DNA of 64,000 bases. Source: Aplysia californica. Lineage: Eukaryota > Mollusca > Gastropoda > Aplysiida > Aplysiidae. The stretch covers positions 189,512 through 253,511 of the forward strand of contig NW_004797669.1 in the NCBI RefSeq assembly GCF_000002075.1, given 5' to 3'. Position 1 is the first letter of the stretch. Every line of letters begins with the position of its first letter. Positions 1 through 11,766 of this stretch are shown here, one piece after another. Under the pieces are notes generated by a model. The model ran no database searches. It worked only from the letters and a program-made list of their open reading frames with translations, and was not told the origin of the DNA. Position numbers and translations under genes: made by a program.

Positions 1-42
<42 letters not shown>
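1..42. repeat. (CAT)n microsatellite
   Basis: Pure CAT trinucleotide array of 14 units at the window edge; it may continue outside. Confidence 0.95.
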
Positions 43-280
43 AAAAAAGCACACACCACGCCTTTTGGCTATCTAAACTTTCTTCATTTATTGCGACTTC
101 TTTCCAGACACAGTACTATGCAAAGTATATATCCCCTTATGACGTCAGATATAAGGCCTTTATGATGTTGCACCACAGAGGTTCTAAATACCTATAAACT
201 CTGCGGGAACATTTTTCACAGCAGAATTTTCAAATCAAGATTTTCCCCTTTTTGTCCCCATTTGATTCTTCTTTTTTTTA

Positions 281-304
281 AGGAGAGAGAGAGAGAGAAA
301 GAGG

Positions 305-360
<56 letters not shown>
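281..360. repeat. (GA)n microsatellite
   Basis: GA dinucleotide array with a few interruptions at its start, followed by a G-rich purine tract. Open frames across it on both strands are only repeat translation. Confidence 0.95.
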
Positions 361-362
<2 letters not shown>

Positions 363-626
363 GGTGGGGGAGAAGAGGGAGGGAGGGGGCGCTGCTTCAA
401 AGTTTGTGCTTGTGGGCGGCACTATAGGCTGCTCTAACTCTATGAAAAATGTTTCGAATGCTCCTTGTTCGATCATAGTAGACTCCCTGGCCATAGCGTA
501 GGCTTGTACTATAATACCCAAGACTCTGCACTGTGACGTACTTCCGGTTCACCACAAAAGTAACCTTTTGAATGGAAAGCAAGAAGGGAAATGTTGCCCG
601 CGCACTCGACTATAACGAGATTCTGT

Positions 627-715
627 TGTTTTAGTCTGGTTTCACGGCGCTTGCAACTGCATACGGTCGTATGAGCGCCAAGGGATGAATGTCAACACAG
701 AAGTCCAAATGGTGT
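627..715 (-). mobile_element. Shared-tail SINE, 3' fragment
   Basis: Carries the common tail (on this strand it reads CGGCGCTTGCAACTGCAT then a variant of GGTCATATGAGCGCC) followed by AAGGGATGAATGTCAACACAG, which matches the third body type also seen at 45947-46345 and 52506-52861. The rest of the body is not recognisable, so this is a truncated or old copy. Confidence 0.7.
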
Positions 716-1114
716 TTTCCCTTTCATTGTCGCGCCCATTGCACTCTCAAGTGCAGCGAAAAATAATTATAGAGAACCAAGAGCGGCGTCCTAGTCTTTC
801 ATTATTCTATCGTCACAGTCTACAGCCCTTCTCTCAAAGCAGCACAAATAAAAAAAAACCCACACAAACAACACGTTTAAACCACCAGTATTAACATCTC
901 AGCGGGTGTTTTGGGCAAAATTGTAGCTGACGTCATTTGTGAACGGGCCCTAAGGTACTGGGTGGCCCATGAGAAGAGGTATGCGTGCAACCTATGCTAT
1001 TTTATTATGGAAACTGTATTTAGTAACGAAACACGAATTTCAGATGTTCTTAATATGTATGTAAGAAACGAATCCACAAGTCTACAACCCGGAAAACCAC
1101 CAGTAATAAAATTC

Positions 1115-1475
1115 ATAGAGTGTGAAAAGAGAAAAATGGTTTGGATATCTAACCAGAATGCCCCAGAAAAAACTAACGGCTAGAGCTTACAACATCCGAA
1201 AATCGGGCTTCAAATCAAGAGGAAGACCAAGAAAGACCAGGCTGGATGGAATTTTAAAGATCCCGGAACAACATAACATAGGCTTATCTATCACAGACGC
1301 TACACACCTAGCGCAGGACCGAAACCTGCACCTCCTCTCCACATCCTAAGGATACCGGTACCAGAGGAAAGAAACAGGAAAAGTAAAGTAAATTGTCATT
1401 AAAGATTCTTCTGTAAAATGTGTGTTTTATGCGATGAGGGCCAATGGCCGTAAACACTGAATAAATACTTACATG
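1115..1475 (+). mobile_element. Non-LTR retrotransposon (LINE) 3' end
   Basis: Translated plus-strand residues read KREKWFGYLTRMPQ, then SRGRPRKTRLDGI, then LAQDRNLHLL before a stop. This KWFGH-like/GRPRK-W-D pattern is the C-terminal end typical of LINE endonuclease-reverse transcriptases. It is followed by a short 3' region with AAAAGTAAAGTAAA and CTGAATAAATACTT. Only the tail is present, as expected from 5' truncation. Related tails lie at 6640-7205, 9430-10395 and 60506-60655. Confidence 0.75.
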
Positions 1476-1611
1476 TACTTACTTATTGTCTCCACCGTTG
1501 CATTGTGTTTCTGTCACAAAACTATTTGCATTTCTTTAACGGCTGGTTGATGCTGCAGTGTGTTTATACCATCATGTGGCAGGCATATCCGTGAGCGAGC
1601 TACTCTCGGCG

Positions 1612-1614
1612 TTG

Positions 1615-1670
<56 letters not shown>
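1612..1670. repeat. (TTG)n microsatellite
   Basis: Nearly pure TTG array of about 19 units. Confidence 0.95.
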
Positions 1671-2325
1671 GTACTTTATTGCTGAAAGAACATACTAGAG
1701 ATCCACATAATCACAGACTTGAAATTCTATTATTTTTTAAAGTAACCCCACCGTATTCTGTAATTTTATAGATATATATTTATTTGACCTATTTGATACT
1801 CTTATTCTTGTCTGCTGGAATTCTTTTTCGGATTTACCCAGGATCACCAAAACCTCCATTAACTTATCAAAGGATGTCTGACACTTGGGTTTTGATTTGA
1901 GACCAAAATCTTTTAGTTCGCCCGCTTCTGAGTGCTGGTGTCAAGAAAATGATATCTGATTTCCAGAGGATCTGATCCTTTGAAGAAAGGGTTTCCTGTA
2001 TTGATAGATAAATAAATGATAGTACGTTAAATGTCATCATGGTCGATAAAAGCCTCATCTTCGTGTCAATCTGGGGGCCATGACCTAGTGAAAGAAAATC
2101 TGTAGGACATCCGATGGAGGGGCGGTTGACACTTCCATTATGAGAGAGATGATCGTTCTGAACTGAGAAATTAACCTTCAGACTGGTGTTTGTTGACTTC
2201 AAAACTGAAACAGGTTGACTTCCGCAGTCCGAGAGATATTGTTTATAATTTTATAGTTTGACTCAGACATATTATCATTCAGTAACATAATATCCTTATG
2301 GACTTAGCATGCGCGTGCGGTTTAA

Positions 2326-2378
<53 letters not shown>

Positions 2379-3672
2379 AGGTACACTTTAATTGTCTACA
2401 AAAGACGGCGTGAGTTTAGTTCTCAAGTGAGAAATTTTGATATATAGAACATACTGCTAACTTACAATAATAAAGTTCTACCTGACATTTTTCGCCGTTT
2501 TTAGTTACTAAAACCACGAGGTCAGAAACCGAATGTTCTATCAGACCAATCAAAATTGTAAGATTACTCGAAGTCTTTATCAAGAAATTTAAAGTAATGT
2601 ATTCGAAAAGCATGGCATTTTGTGAAGCTCAAAATGTTTGACGTCAAATATCTCAAAAAACTGGTACTGGGTCAGATAGAACTTTATAATTCTAAGGTAG
2701 CGATACGTCTGTCTGCTGAGATGCATTATTCCCTTAGCCTGTGTTGTCTTTGGAAGGCAAGGTCGTAGTATACCCCTTCCCAAATCATCCAAATTGAATC
2801 GATGGAGGTGTAAAACATAAAAACGATGGACTTGTAGCCTCAGAAGCTTTGCAGTTTGACCTCCAGACTCGAGTTTTGATTGTCGTTTGTTTAACTCTTA
2901 GTGAAACTGTCCTAATCTTACCCTTCATCTGTTTTCGTCATTGCCACGGATGAACAATTTAGGTGTTTTCTCAAGGAAGAAAATGACATGGACAAGTCAA
3001 ATTGAAATAGACTCAAAAGTCAGTCACATTTAGCAAAAAAGGGAGATATCTTTGGTATGTTAAATCACTCCCTACAGATGTGCTGATCATGTCTGCGTTG
3101 ACGTAAGGATGAGGCGGTTTGTTTATAATATACCTCCAGTTCATTCATCACAATCGGGCGGCCATGTCGTGATAATACGCACGGGGGGCGCTCGTGGGAT
3201 GAAGAGTTCAAGGCTGTACGGTCAAGATTATTTGCCATTCTGATTCTTTCCAAGGGCACAAGGATGAGGTTTTCAGTACGGTTATTTGCCTTGGAGCATA
3301 TTATTGCAATTAGCTAGCCTTTGAACAACGTTACCGTATTGTTTTAAAGATACCGTTACTGTATCCGCCAGCACCATTCCAAAAACGACTAAGTCAGTTT
3401 TTTTTTTAGTTTAGAGAAAATCTAAGCAAAAAAGAGTACCTCATTAGAAGCATGACGTCGTTACTCGTTATTTTCCACTTAAACTAGGAACAAAATAACA
3501 AAAACGTAGCGAAACTAAATTGTTAGAAGTATCGTGATGTCTTTATTTAAATAACAGCCTTTTCTGGAGGAACTCCGAGAAACCGATTTTAGGTGAGTGT
3601 GGAGCGACGCTGGCGAAATGTCTAATAACGTATTAAAGACAATAGTATGTGAAGCTGACTGTCATAACACTA
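1671..3672. other. No gene recognised
   Basis: AT-rich sequence with only short open frames that lack homology cues. It contains a TAG microsatellite at about 2327-2378. I see no exon with paired splice sites and a convincing protein. Confidence 0.5.
2327..2378. repeat. (TAG)n microsatellite
   Basis: About 17 units of TAG, near-pure. Confidence 0.95.
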
Positions 3673-4920
3673 GGTGTGTCCCACAGAAACCGGAATTTAG
3701 CTGTAATTTGAAAATTATTCAATATTTTCACATTCTGTAAACGCACACTTGTACAAAAAATCATTTAGGCATTTGCCGATAGAGCACCACGAGCATCGCA
3801 CAAACCAAACGAACACAGCAGTTCTCCAAAAATAGCAACCCCCATGGAAAATTGGTCAAGAGTAGATGTGAGGTGTGTCATTCGGTTTCTGACCACAAAA
3901 GGTCTCAAACCTATAGAAATAACACTGAAATAAGGTCATTTTACGGGGAGAAAGTAACGGCAGTCACAGGTTTAATATGAGTGGTGTCGTAAGTTCAAAG
4001 CCGGGCATACGGATGTCAATGACAAAGTTCACCAAGGACCTTGTTTTTCAGCCAAGACTGAGAACAACAAGAGTCGCGTTAACGAACTCATTCAAACAGA
4101 CAGCGCCTAAAAATTCGCGAAATTTCCGAGTCGCCAAACTTTCAAAGTCGACAGTCCATAGGATCGTGTTTGATGAGCTGCATTATTGAAATGTCTCAGC
4201 TCGACGGGTCCCAAAAGAGCTGACAGCTGACCACAAGACGCAACGTGTTGAATTGTCTCAGATTTGTTGAATCGTTGTCGCCAAGCTGTCACGGGAGTCA
4301 TGAACGCATCTGGAGACCCCCAACAATACAATGATGCTTTCTGAGAAACATTATTTCAAGAGATGAGACTTGGATACACCACATGACCCCTGAGACGAAG
4401 AGGGATTCAATGGTTTGGAAGCACACGTCTTCACCTCCTCCGAAAAAGTTTAAAGTTCAGCCATCGGTGAAGAAACTCATAGCCACGGTTTTCGTTTGAT
4501 GCTAAGGGTGTTCTGCTTCTTGACATTCTGGAACCAGGGCAAGCTGTAAATGCTAACAGATACTGCCATACTTTTGATAGGTTGAGAGAGGTTGTCCGCC
4601 GAAAAAGACCAGGCCGGTTGTCCAGCGGGGTCATTTTGCAGCATGACAACGCAATGCCCAACACCGCAAACGCTACGAAAGACTGGATCCAAAGGTTCGG
4701 CTGGGAAGTTCTGCCACACCCCCCTCACAGTCCTGGCTTGGCCCCGTCAGATTATCACCTTTTTGTACCAATGAAACGCCATATTTCTGGACAGCGGAAT
4801 TGTGATTACATTGAGAAATAAAGCAAATGTTGTTGTATGATGCGTTACATTTTTATTATAATAAGTAAAAAAATTATTGCTTTTATGGACCTTTTCCGGT
4901 TTCCCGTGGGACAGCCCTCA
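3673..4920 (+). mobile_element. mariner DNA transposon, degenerate
   Basis: Terminal inverted repeats can be read at both ends: left AGGTGTGTCCCACAGAAACC, right end in reverse complement GAGGGCTGTCCCACGGGAAA. Each end is next to a TA dinucleotide, the mariner target. The length of about 1.25 kb is normal for mariner. The interior holds a broken transposase (3977-4820). The TIRs differ at several sites, which argues for an old copy. Confidence 0.88.
3977..4820 (+). pseudogene. mariner transposase relic (DD34D)
   Basis: The N-terminal helix-turn-helix side is visible as AKLSKSTVHRI near 4132. The catalytic half reads GVLLLDILEPGQAVNANRY (first D) near 4505-4560, then VILQHDNAMPNTANATK (second D) and HSPGLAPSDYHLF (third D). 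Exactly 34 residues separate the second and third D, the DD34D signature of mariner. The reading frame is interrupted several times between the N-terminal and catalytic halves, so no intact enzyme is encoded. In this family the protein cuts and pastes the element at TA sites; this copy cannot do so by itself. Confidence 0.88.
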
Positions 4921-5415
4921 TATATTACGATGTATTTAATTCTGCCCGAACACTGAAGCAATAATATTATATTTCACGGAGCTGTGAGTGGTTGGAGGAC
5001 CCAATGGTTACTCCTACGTCTTTACTTTCTCTCTTTGACGTTTCATTCCTTTTTTTTTTTAACTTTTACCCTCAACCAAACGACCGTTATTGTGTCAATG
5101 TGTTTCCTCTAACTAAAACAAACGGAGCTGCAAAAAGGAATTTAAATGAAAAGAAACTAATATACCTGATTTGATTCAAAGTATTTTTTGCAGGGGGTTA
5201 GGGGGGGGGGGGGGGCAATCTTTGAAACAACTCTTATTTCTACCAACAGGATAATGAATTCAGGTACATGTACTGCTTTCTGACTTAAACTTGTCAAAAC
5301 AATGCTTCCATAATTAAGGTGATTTTCAGAAATTTGAAACATAGCGCGCGCTCTAATGACATGGTAAGATGTGGATTCCAATACTTTATTTGATAGACTT
5401 GGACTATGAATTTAA

Positions 5416-5655
5416 CCCTATCCGTAAGTCGTGTTTTACTATCGTATCCATACGACGTGGGAAAATCTTTGCCACCACTCTCCAAAGAGGAAATTTACTC
5501 GTTAATCCGATCTGTCCGCTTTGCACAACAGTTTGTCCAAATAATTTAATAACAAATACTGAAAGTTTCAAAGAGATATTCGAACTAGAAGTATTCTAAA
5601 ATGTGAAGAATACAACCCCGGGGGTACAAAATGACCCCAGGGCGTACGGATAGGG
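5416..5655. mobile_element. piggyBac-type MITE (copy 1)
   Basis: A 240-bp element with TIRs CCCTATCCGTA / TACGGATAGGG, flanked on both sides by TTAA (5412-5415 and 5656-5659). TTAA duplication plus CCC-starting ends fits the piggyBac superfamily. No coding capacity. A second copy in opposite orientation is at 56166-56411 and shares the internal GAATACAACCCCGGGGGTAC segment. Confidence 0.85.
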
Positions 5656-5848
5656 TTAACTTCCATCTCTGTCAGGGCGGTGTCAGGGGAGCCTTGAAAA
5701 GTCCCTCAAACAATCCAAGCGACTTTGGGGATTCTCACCAGGGTCATCTGCGCAATTACCCTGCATGATACCAACAGCATAATATTCTTTCCTTCTTTCT
5801 TTCCATCTTTCTTTCTTTCCATCTTTCTTTCTTACCTTCTTTCTTTCT

Positions 5849-6070
<222 letters not shown>

Positions 6071-6475
6071 GTAAATCTATAGATTTGTGCTGCATATCCC
6101 TCACTATAAGCACCTAAAGCACAAGGTGAAGCAACTCGCTGTATCATCACCACTTTGGGTTTTATCTTGAGGTCAACCTCTGATGTAAGAAGCGTAGCCT
6201 ACTCCCTCATAACGTCGCGTCTTGATAATAAATATTATTCAGATCCGTAGAGAGCAGCACTCTTTTCAGCCAATCAGAAGCCCGGGTGAAAATTATTATC
6301 ATCATGCCAGCTGGGTCGTGACAGATAACATCTCGGAGAGTGTCCGACCTTTGGAGGTGATTGCCTCGCACTATCATATCATTGTTATTATTATTATCTG
6401 TTTGAGATAGTCTCAGAAGGGGCGGGAGTGTCGGTTCTTTCACTACTCGTATGTGCAATAGTAATGGTGAAGATG

Positions 6476-6514
6476 AAAATAATAATAATAATACTATAAT
6501 AATAATAATAATAC

Positions 6515-6599
<85 letters not shown>

Positions 6600-6640
6600 G
6601 TAATAATAGTAATAATAATAATAACAGATCTAATAATAAT
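6476..6640. repeat. (AAT)n microsatellite
   Basis: AAT array with a few ACT and AGT interruptions, directly abutting the 3' end of the LINE fragment on the minus strand. It probably grew from that element's A-rich/AAT tail. Confidence 0.93.
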
Positions 6641-7205
6641 AATTCTTTACTTTTACTTTTATCCGCCGCTTATACCTTTTTGGGTGTCGCATGAAGAAAG
6701 AGACGTCTCTCTGTCGTCAGTCGGAGAGCTTGGGTCAGGGGGATGCCGTGGGTGGTTAATGTTTCCCTGACTCCATCTATCCAGGTCTTTCTCGGTCGCC
6801 CTCTAGCCTTGTTGCCATCGGATTTTTGGATGTAAGCACGTTGTGCTGGATGGTGTGTTGGTAATCGTAGGAGATGTCCGAACCATTTGATTCTTTGGTG
6901 TTGGCGTTGATGCATGACATCATTTGCGCCCACCATTTCTCGGATTACTGAGTTTCTAATTTTTGTCTCACCTGGTCTCGTTTACTGCTTTTCTAAGGCG
7001 TCGCTTTTCTCATCTTGTAATTTTTTGCTCTAATGTCTTCTTCGTGGTCCATGTTTGGCATTGATAAGTGGGTGTTGGGATGGATATGATCATTTTGAGT
7101 TTTGTAGTCATGGGGACGTTAGGATGTTTCAGTAGTGGAGTACGCTGGTAACTGACACTATTGGCCTTTTGTTCCCGTGTTTCAATTTCTCTTTTCAGTC
7201 GTCCG
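6640..7205 (-). mobile_element. LINE reverse-transcriptase 3' end
   Basis: Minus-strand translation gives TPTYQCQTWTTKKTLEQKI (end of the RT thumb, cf. the TYGCETW motif of LINEs), then HQRIKWFGHLLRLPTHHPA, KARGRPRKTWIDGV and TTERRLFLHATP before the stop. One frame change separates the two halves. The 3' UTR ends in GGATAAAAGTAAAAGTAAAG and passes into the AAT array at 6476-6640. The 5' side is cut by, or has absorbed, the GAA/AAT array at 7219-7497. Confidence 0.82.
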
Positions 7206-7218
7206 TCCTCTGGGTTAG

Positions 7219-7235
7219 TAATAATAATAATAATG

Positions 7236-7289
<54 letters not shown>

Positions 7290-7497
7290 GAAGAAGAAGA
7301 AGAAGAAAAAGAAGAAGAAGAAGAAGAAGAAGGAGAAGAAGAAGAAGAAGAAGAAGAAGAAGAAGAAGAAGAAGAAGAAGAAGAAGAAGAAGAAGAAGAA
7401 GAAGAAGAAGAAGAAGAAGAAGAAGAAGAAGAAGAAGAAGAAGAAGAAGAAGAAGAAGAAGAAGAAGAAGAAGAAGAAGAAGAAGAAGAAGAAGAAA
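7219..7497. repeat. (AAT)n-(GAA)n compound microsatellite
   Basis: About 70 bp AAT followed by about 205 bp of almost pure GAA (7289-7497). The purine/pyrimidine strand bias makes this a candidate triplex-forming tract. Long Ser, Glu and Arg open frames here are artefacts. Confidence 0.95.
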
Positions 7498-7686
7498 ATA
7501 ATAATGATAATGATAGTAAAAAGGTGTATGTCCTATCGAGGAGGACTTTCACTGACACAGACAACGAGATCACGACCTGATAACAAATAAGATGATGATG
7601 CTCGGGGAAAACTCAGCCGTTCGCGGTATTCTGGTCTGCGAAGGCTGCGAGTTTACTCCTTTGGTTTCGAAAAGGTAAAAAGTAAT

Positions 7687-8205
7687 TGGGGACTCTCGTG
7701 GCCTAGAGGTTAAGGTGTTCACCTCTCATTCAAAGGTCCGGGGCTCGAACCGGGTAGAGACGGACAAATTTTCTTCCCTAAAATTGTCTCCTCAAACCTC
7801 CTTTCCTGCTTTCTAGCAAAGTTCTGTCGTCTGCTTTCGTCTTCACTTTCTGCCCCACCCCGTAACCTCCTTTGCCCTCTACTCTGGGCTCCAGACTCTT
7901 TCTGCAGCCTTTCTACTGGTAGGGCCTACTCCTTGGCTCCTTCTTACTGCTGTCTTTCAGTCACACCCCTGATCTTCTGGTAGGAAAGATCTACACCTAG
8001 CCTTCTCGGACAAGGTCGAAAAATCTCGGAGGTCCCGAGTGCAAGTTGCGCTCGTGAAAGATACCTTGGTGGTCTAAAATCGATAAGAGTAGGCTGCGGC
8101 CGCCACCCGGGCAAAATTCAACATTTCCTACCAACTGAAAATGTTCAATGTGTCCCACGCGCTCATATGCAGTTGCGAGTGCCGTAAAACACTTACAAAA
8201 AAAAT
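7687..8205 (+). mobile_element. tRNA-derived SINE, family 1, full length
   Basis: The head is tRNA-like: GGGGACTCTCGTGGCCTAGA, GGTTAAGGTGTTCACCTC and a B-box-like GGGGCTCGAACCGGGT. The middle carries TCTTCTGGTAGGAAAGATCT and GCGGCCGCCACCCGGGCAAA. It ends in the common tail GCGCTCATATGCAGTTGCGA then GTGCCGTAAAAC. It is more diverged than the copies at 20476-21003, 22993-23521 and 57412-57933, and its target-site duplication is not clear. Confidence 0.85.
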
Positions 8206-8624
8206 TAAAACATTCTCAGGCTGTTGTCCCACTGAGAATGCAGAAATGTAAGTATAATATTATTATCAATACATGTATTATGTTCCGCGCCACCCCGAAA
8301 AATTTTTTTTTAAAGTCAAAACAAACAAAATGAAAACAACAATAAAAATATAAAAAACCAAACCAAACAAACAAACCCCCCCCCCCCCCAAAAAAAACAC
8401 CCCCCAAAACAATGTTTAATTTTTTTTTAATCAGGACCAAACCTGAAAGCTCATAGATCTATTATTGCAACAGCATGTGGTGTGCCCATCTTGGGTAGTT
8501 ATTTATGATATTTATTAGTTGAGTCATAGACATATATATACAGATATCGGAATTCTAGATCTTGCACAGTCATGACCGCCGCCATTCCTTCAATGTGAAC
8601 ACTTCGCTGATAAACGTTCGTTCG
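8206..8624. other. Low-complexity spacer
   Basis: AT-rich with an A/C homopolymer-rich stretch near 8330-8410 including runs of C and A. No gene seen. Confidence 0.5.
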
Positions 8625-8735
8625 TACCTTGAGCCGGCCGCGTCATTACGCCAACTGAAAATGTTTGGAGTGTCCCGCGCGCTCATGTGACCTTATGCAG
8701 TTACGAGCGCCATAATACACTTACTAAAAAAATAT
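8625..8735 (+). mobile_element. SINE family 1, 3' fragment
   Basis: Contains GCCAACTGAAAATGTTTGGA followed by GTCCCGCGCGCTCATGTGAC, CTTATGCAGTTACGAGCGCC and an A-rich end: the last ~110 bp of the family-1 SINE including its common tail. Confidence 0.75.
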
Positions 8736-9429
8736 ATATATTTTTAAAAATATATATATATAAAATTGATAGTGGGGAAAATAAAAATAAAATAAGAACA
8801 GATTTGTTAAAACTCCAGGGATAGGGATGGATACTGATGTGCTGTGCTCCAGGTGTTGACTATTTTCTGCTGACAAGCTCGTCTACGTCGTTGAATATTT
8901 TGAATAAATCCTTTGGCATGTTTCTGGGTCGATTCTTTGGACATCCCGGTCAACTTTGAGTTTCAACATTTCTATTGTTTGTTGGTTGTTTCCGTAGAAA
9001 ACGTCTGTTTAAAAAAAAATAATTATAATAATTGAGGCGGCTCAATGGAGGTGATCATTCATATTTATAAGCTTTCGGTTTATAAGGCGTTTCCCAAACC
9101 TTGTACAAAGGCCACTCTTAACGTATTGGGTTAGCTTCACCCCACCAGTCCAACGCCCCCTCATCACCAATAAATACAACTTCTCCTCCCCAAATGTCTC
9201 CTAAACTTTCTCAGCACGATGAGAACAAGCTGATGAGACTGACGGTCGTGGTCTTGTCGTTTTCGTCCAGAAACCATAATGAGCCGATCACACCCAGGTA
9301 GCTAAATGCTTTTAAGAAGTAAAGTTTTCTGTTTTACCAAATTTCATTTTTTAAAACCCACTTATTTCGCGAACGCGCTGGTTCATTGCCTTTGGTCCCC
9401 TTAATCGAATTTTTTATTGTTCGAAGTTT
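8736..9429. other. No gene recognised
   Basis: AT-rich spacer starting with a TATATA low-complexity tract. It joins the LINE fragment that follows, and its last ~100 bp may be LINE 3' UTR. Confidence 0.4.
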
Positions 9430-10395
9430 CGTTGAAATTTTTGCAAATATAATCGGGCTTAGATCTTCATACTTGCTTTTTACTTTTCCATTCTCTGTTG
9501 CCCTAAGCGTCGCTGGGAGATGCAGTTTTCTACGGCATGCCAGCTTCGCAGCTCTTTCAATTGGGATAATAATATAATTTTTCAGGGTATCTTTGACACT
9601 CTCAATCCATCTTCTGCTTGGCCTTTCTCTTCTTTTATAGCCCGAGTGCTTGGTGTTATAGGCTTTTGAGACTGGCTTGCTTGGTGACACACGTAACAGT
9701 AACAAATGGCTAAACCTTTCATTCTCTGTCTTTTATTAAATGCAAACAGGACTCAGTGCCAATAGATGCTCTTACTTCTTCATTTCTCTTCTTGTCTCGT
9801 CTTGTGATGCTACGGGTTTTGCGAAGACATTAATTCATCTCGCATGCAGTGATTTTGCTTTCATGGGTCGGGGTCTGGCACTGGTAAGATAATGTTGGTA
9901 TGAATAGTGAAGTGATAAGCTGTCTCTTTGTGTCCATGGATATGTTTGGATGAGGCAAAAGGGGTGCGAGCTGGCAGGATGTTCAGGAGACTATGGTTTC
10001 GGCGCACTTTTATAGAATATAACTTATGTTTTTGATGTGCTATTTTCATGTCAAATTTCTTGCAGTTGTTGTTTGTTTTGGTAGTGTGATTTTGGAGGCT
10101 TTGTTGGTTTGGATGAATAAGTCATTGGTTGTCTGCGAATGGAAGTTCATTCAGGCTTTTTGGGGTTTGGTTTGCGTCTTGAGTTATTGTGTCCAGATTA
10201 TAAACAGGAGGGGAGATAAAAATCCATCCCTGTCGTACTCCAGATCTTTCTTTGAACTAGTCTGTATTGCCTTCCTTTGCTCTGACTGAGTTTCTGCTGC
10301 TGGTACATAGAACTCACATTATCAAACAGTTGTCCTCTAACGCCATACTTTTCTAGACGCCCTGTGCGTAAGATTTCACGATTTAGGTTGATTTT
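9430..10395 (-). mobile_element. LINE reverse-transcriptase fragment with 3' end
   Basis: Read on the minus strand from 10395 down, pieces of a LINE RT follow in order: LEKYGVRGQLFDNVSSMYQ, then RSGVRQGWIFISPPVYNLD (cf. GVRQGC.LSP..FN), then LPFADNQ (a relic of the F/YADD catalytic box), and near the end AYNTKHSGYKRRERPSRRW, then RKLHLPAT and a stop. The order is correct for a non-LTR reverse transcriptase, but frames change several times and the catalytic YADD is lost. A dead copy, related in its tail to those at 1115, 6640 and 60506. Confidence 0.82.
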
Positions 10396-10703
10396 AATAC
10401 AAATCTAAGAGTTGGATAATCTTTGTGTTTGGGGGGATTCTGCAAAAAAATGATGTCCACATGTGGATGGGTTGGGGGGTGGGGGTGGTGCTAGAATCTT
10501 AACCAGTGGAATAGTAGTAAGTAAAAAGGAAATAGAATAAGCATGCTACACCAATTCAAATTTCATATTAAAACAACATTCTAGCTTTCAGGTCTTTGCG
10601 CCATGCGTTTTTCACGCCGGTTAATTTCAATTATTATGATCATCTTTGTACACCTCATTTTGCCATTGCCAGCTCTAAATGTGATTCCGTTGATAGGTTT
10701 CAG
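10396..10703. other. No gene recognised
   Basis: AT-rich spacer with G-rich stretches near 10430 and 10470; nothing identified before the exon-like block. Confidence 0.4.
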
Positions 10704-10886
10704 AACATCAGCGAAGAGATGACAGGGGCGATAGAACTGAACGTTTTAAACCTTTCACTAACACTATGGGAGGATTTCATCTGGGGAAATATAATCTCGG
10801 CTACGTTATCCGACACCGTGGACGAGGGCGTGGGCGCAATGGAAATCACCTTAGCAAAAGCAGAAATTCCGCCTAAACCGCCTACG
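10704..10886 (+). CDS. Orphan exon-like block, possible CS-domain strand region
   Basis: A 183-nt open block bounded by an acceptor-like TAGGTTTCAG and a donor GTATAT, phase 0 at both sides (61 codons). Its translation starts NISEEMTGAIELNVLNLSL and ends MEITLAKAEIPPKPPT. The alternating hydrophobic strands and the closing EITLAKAE resemble the end of a CS/p23 fold (as in NUDC, SGT1 and CHORD proteins); this is a weak pattern match, not an identification. No partner exon was found upstream or downstream within reach, so it could be one exon of a gene with very long introns, a duplicated stray exon, or a chance open frame. Codon use looks more gene-like than its surroundings. Confidence 0.35.
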
Positions 10887-11159
10887 GTATATTTTCTTTC
10901 TTTTTTTTCTTTTTTCTTTTTCATTTTTATCTCGGAGAGGGGGTGGGGGCGGGGGGGGGGGGGGGGAATGAGGGTCCTGTGTTCTCTTTTTGGATGCCAT
11001 GTTAGTGATCTTATTTGTACCAGACAATAAGAACGTGAGTGAGTAGGTGCTACGATGTTTCAACACCAATATGCAGCAATAAGAGAATATATAATATGAA
11101 TAACAATGATTAGATCTATTTGTTAGTATTTGTTTATTTAATTCGAAAGTGCTTTTTCT

Positions 11160-11250
11160 AGCTCGTGTTGCCTACCTAGCCCCCCCCCCCCCCCCCCCAC
11201 ACTCACTCAAGCATCCTGGGGGCGGGGATTGGGGGGGGGGGAGCGGGGTA
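11160..11250. repeat. Poly-C / poly-G tracts
   Basis: A run of about 18 C followed ~50 bp later by a G-rich run; G-quadruplex-capable and prone to sequencing error. Confidence 0.8.
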
Positions 11251-11396
11251 GAGACTACCCATTAATGCAAATTAATGTTTTACACTCATATCGATGCACT
11301 TCAGGTCATGTAGCAGACAGACTGCTTCATCTTTACAATCGACAACCAGCCATTGGCTCAGAGGAACACAGTACCACAGTACGCAGACGGAGATAT

Positions 11397-11455
<59 letters not shown>

Positions 11456-11484
11456 CAATAATAATAGTAATAGTGATGATGATG

Positions 11485-11545
<61 letters not shown>

Positions 11546-11571
11546 TGGTAATAAGGAAACTACTACTGCTG

Positions 11572-11646
<75 letters not shown>

Positions 11647-11720
11647 TAATAATGAAAATAAGTTAAGAAAAATCATGGTAATTGTAATAAAGTCTTATCA
11701 ATCACATCTTCGCCACCACC

Positions 11721-11766
<46 letters not shown>
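11397..11766. repeat. AAT, ACT and CAC/CAT compound microsatellites
   Basis: AAT arrays with GAT interruptions to about 11540, an ACT array at about 11560-11646, then after 60 bp of unique DNA a CAC-to-CAT array at 11710-11766. Confidence 0.95.

Noticed and set aside
10596-11030. Long single open frame of 144 codons around the orphan exon
   Set aside because: Only the 10704-10886 part looks protein-like; the remainder runs into T-rich and G-rich low-complexity DNA after a donor site.
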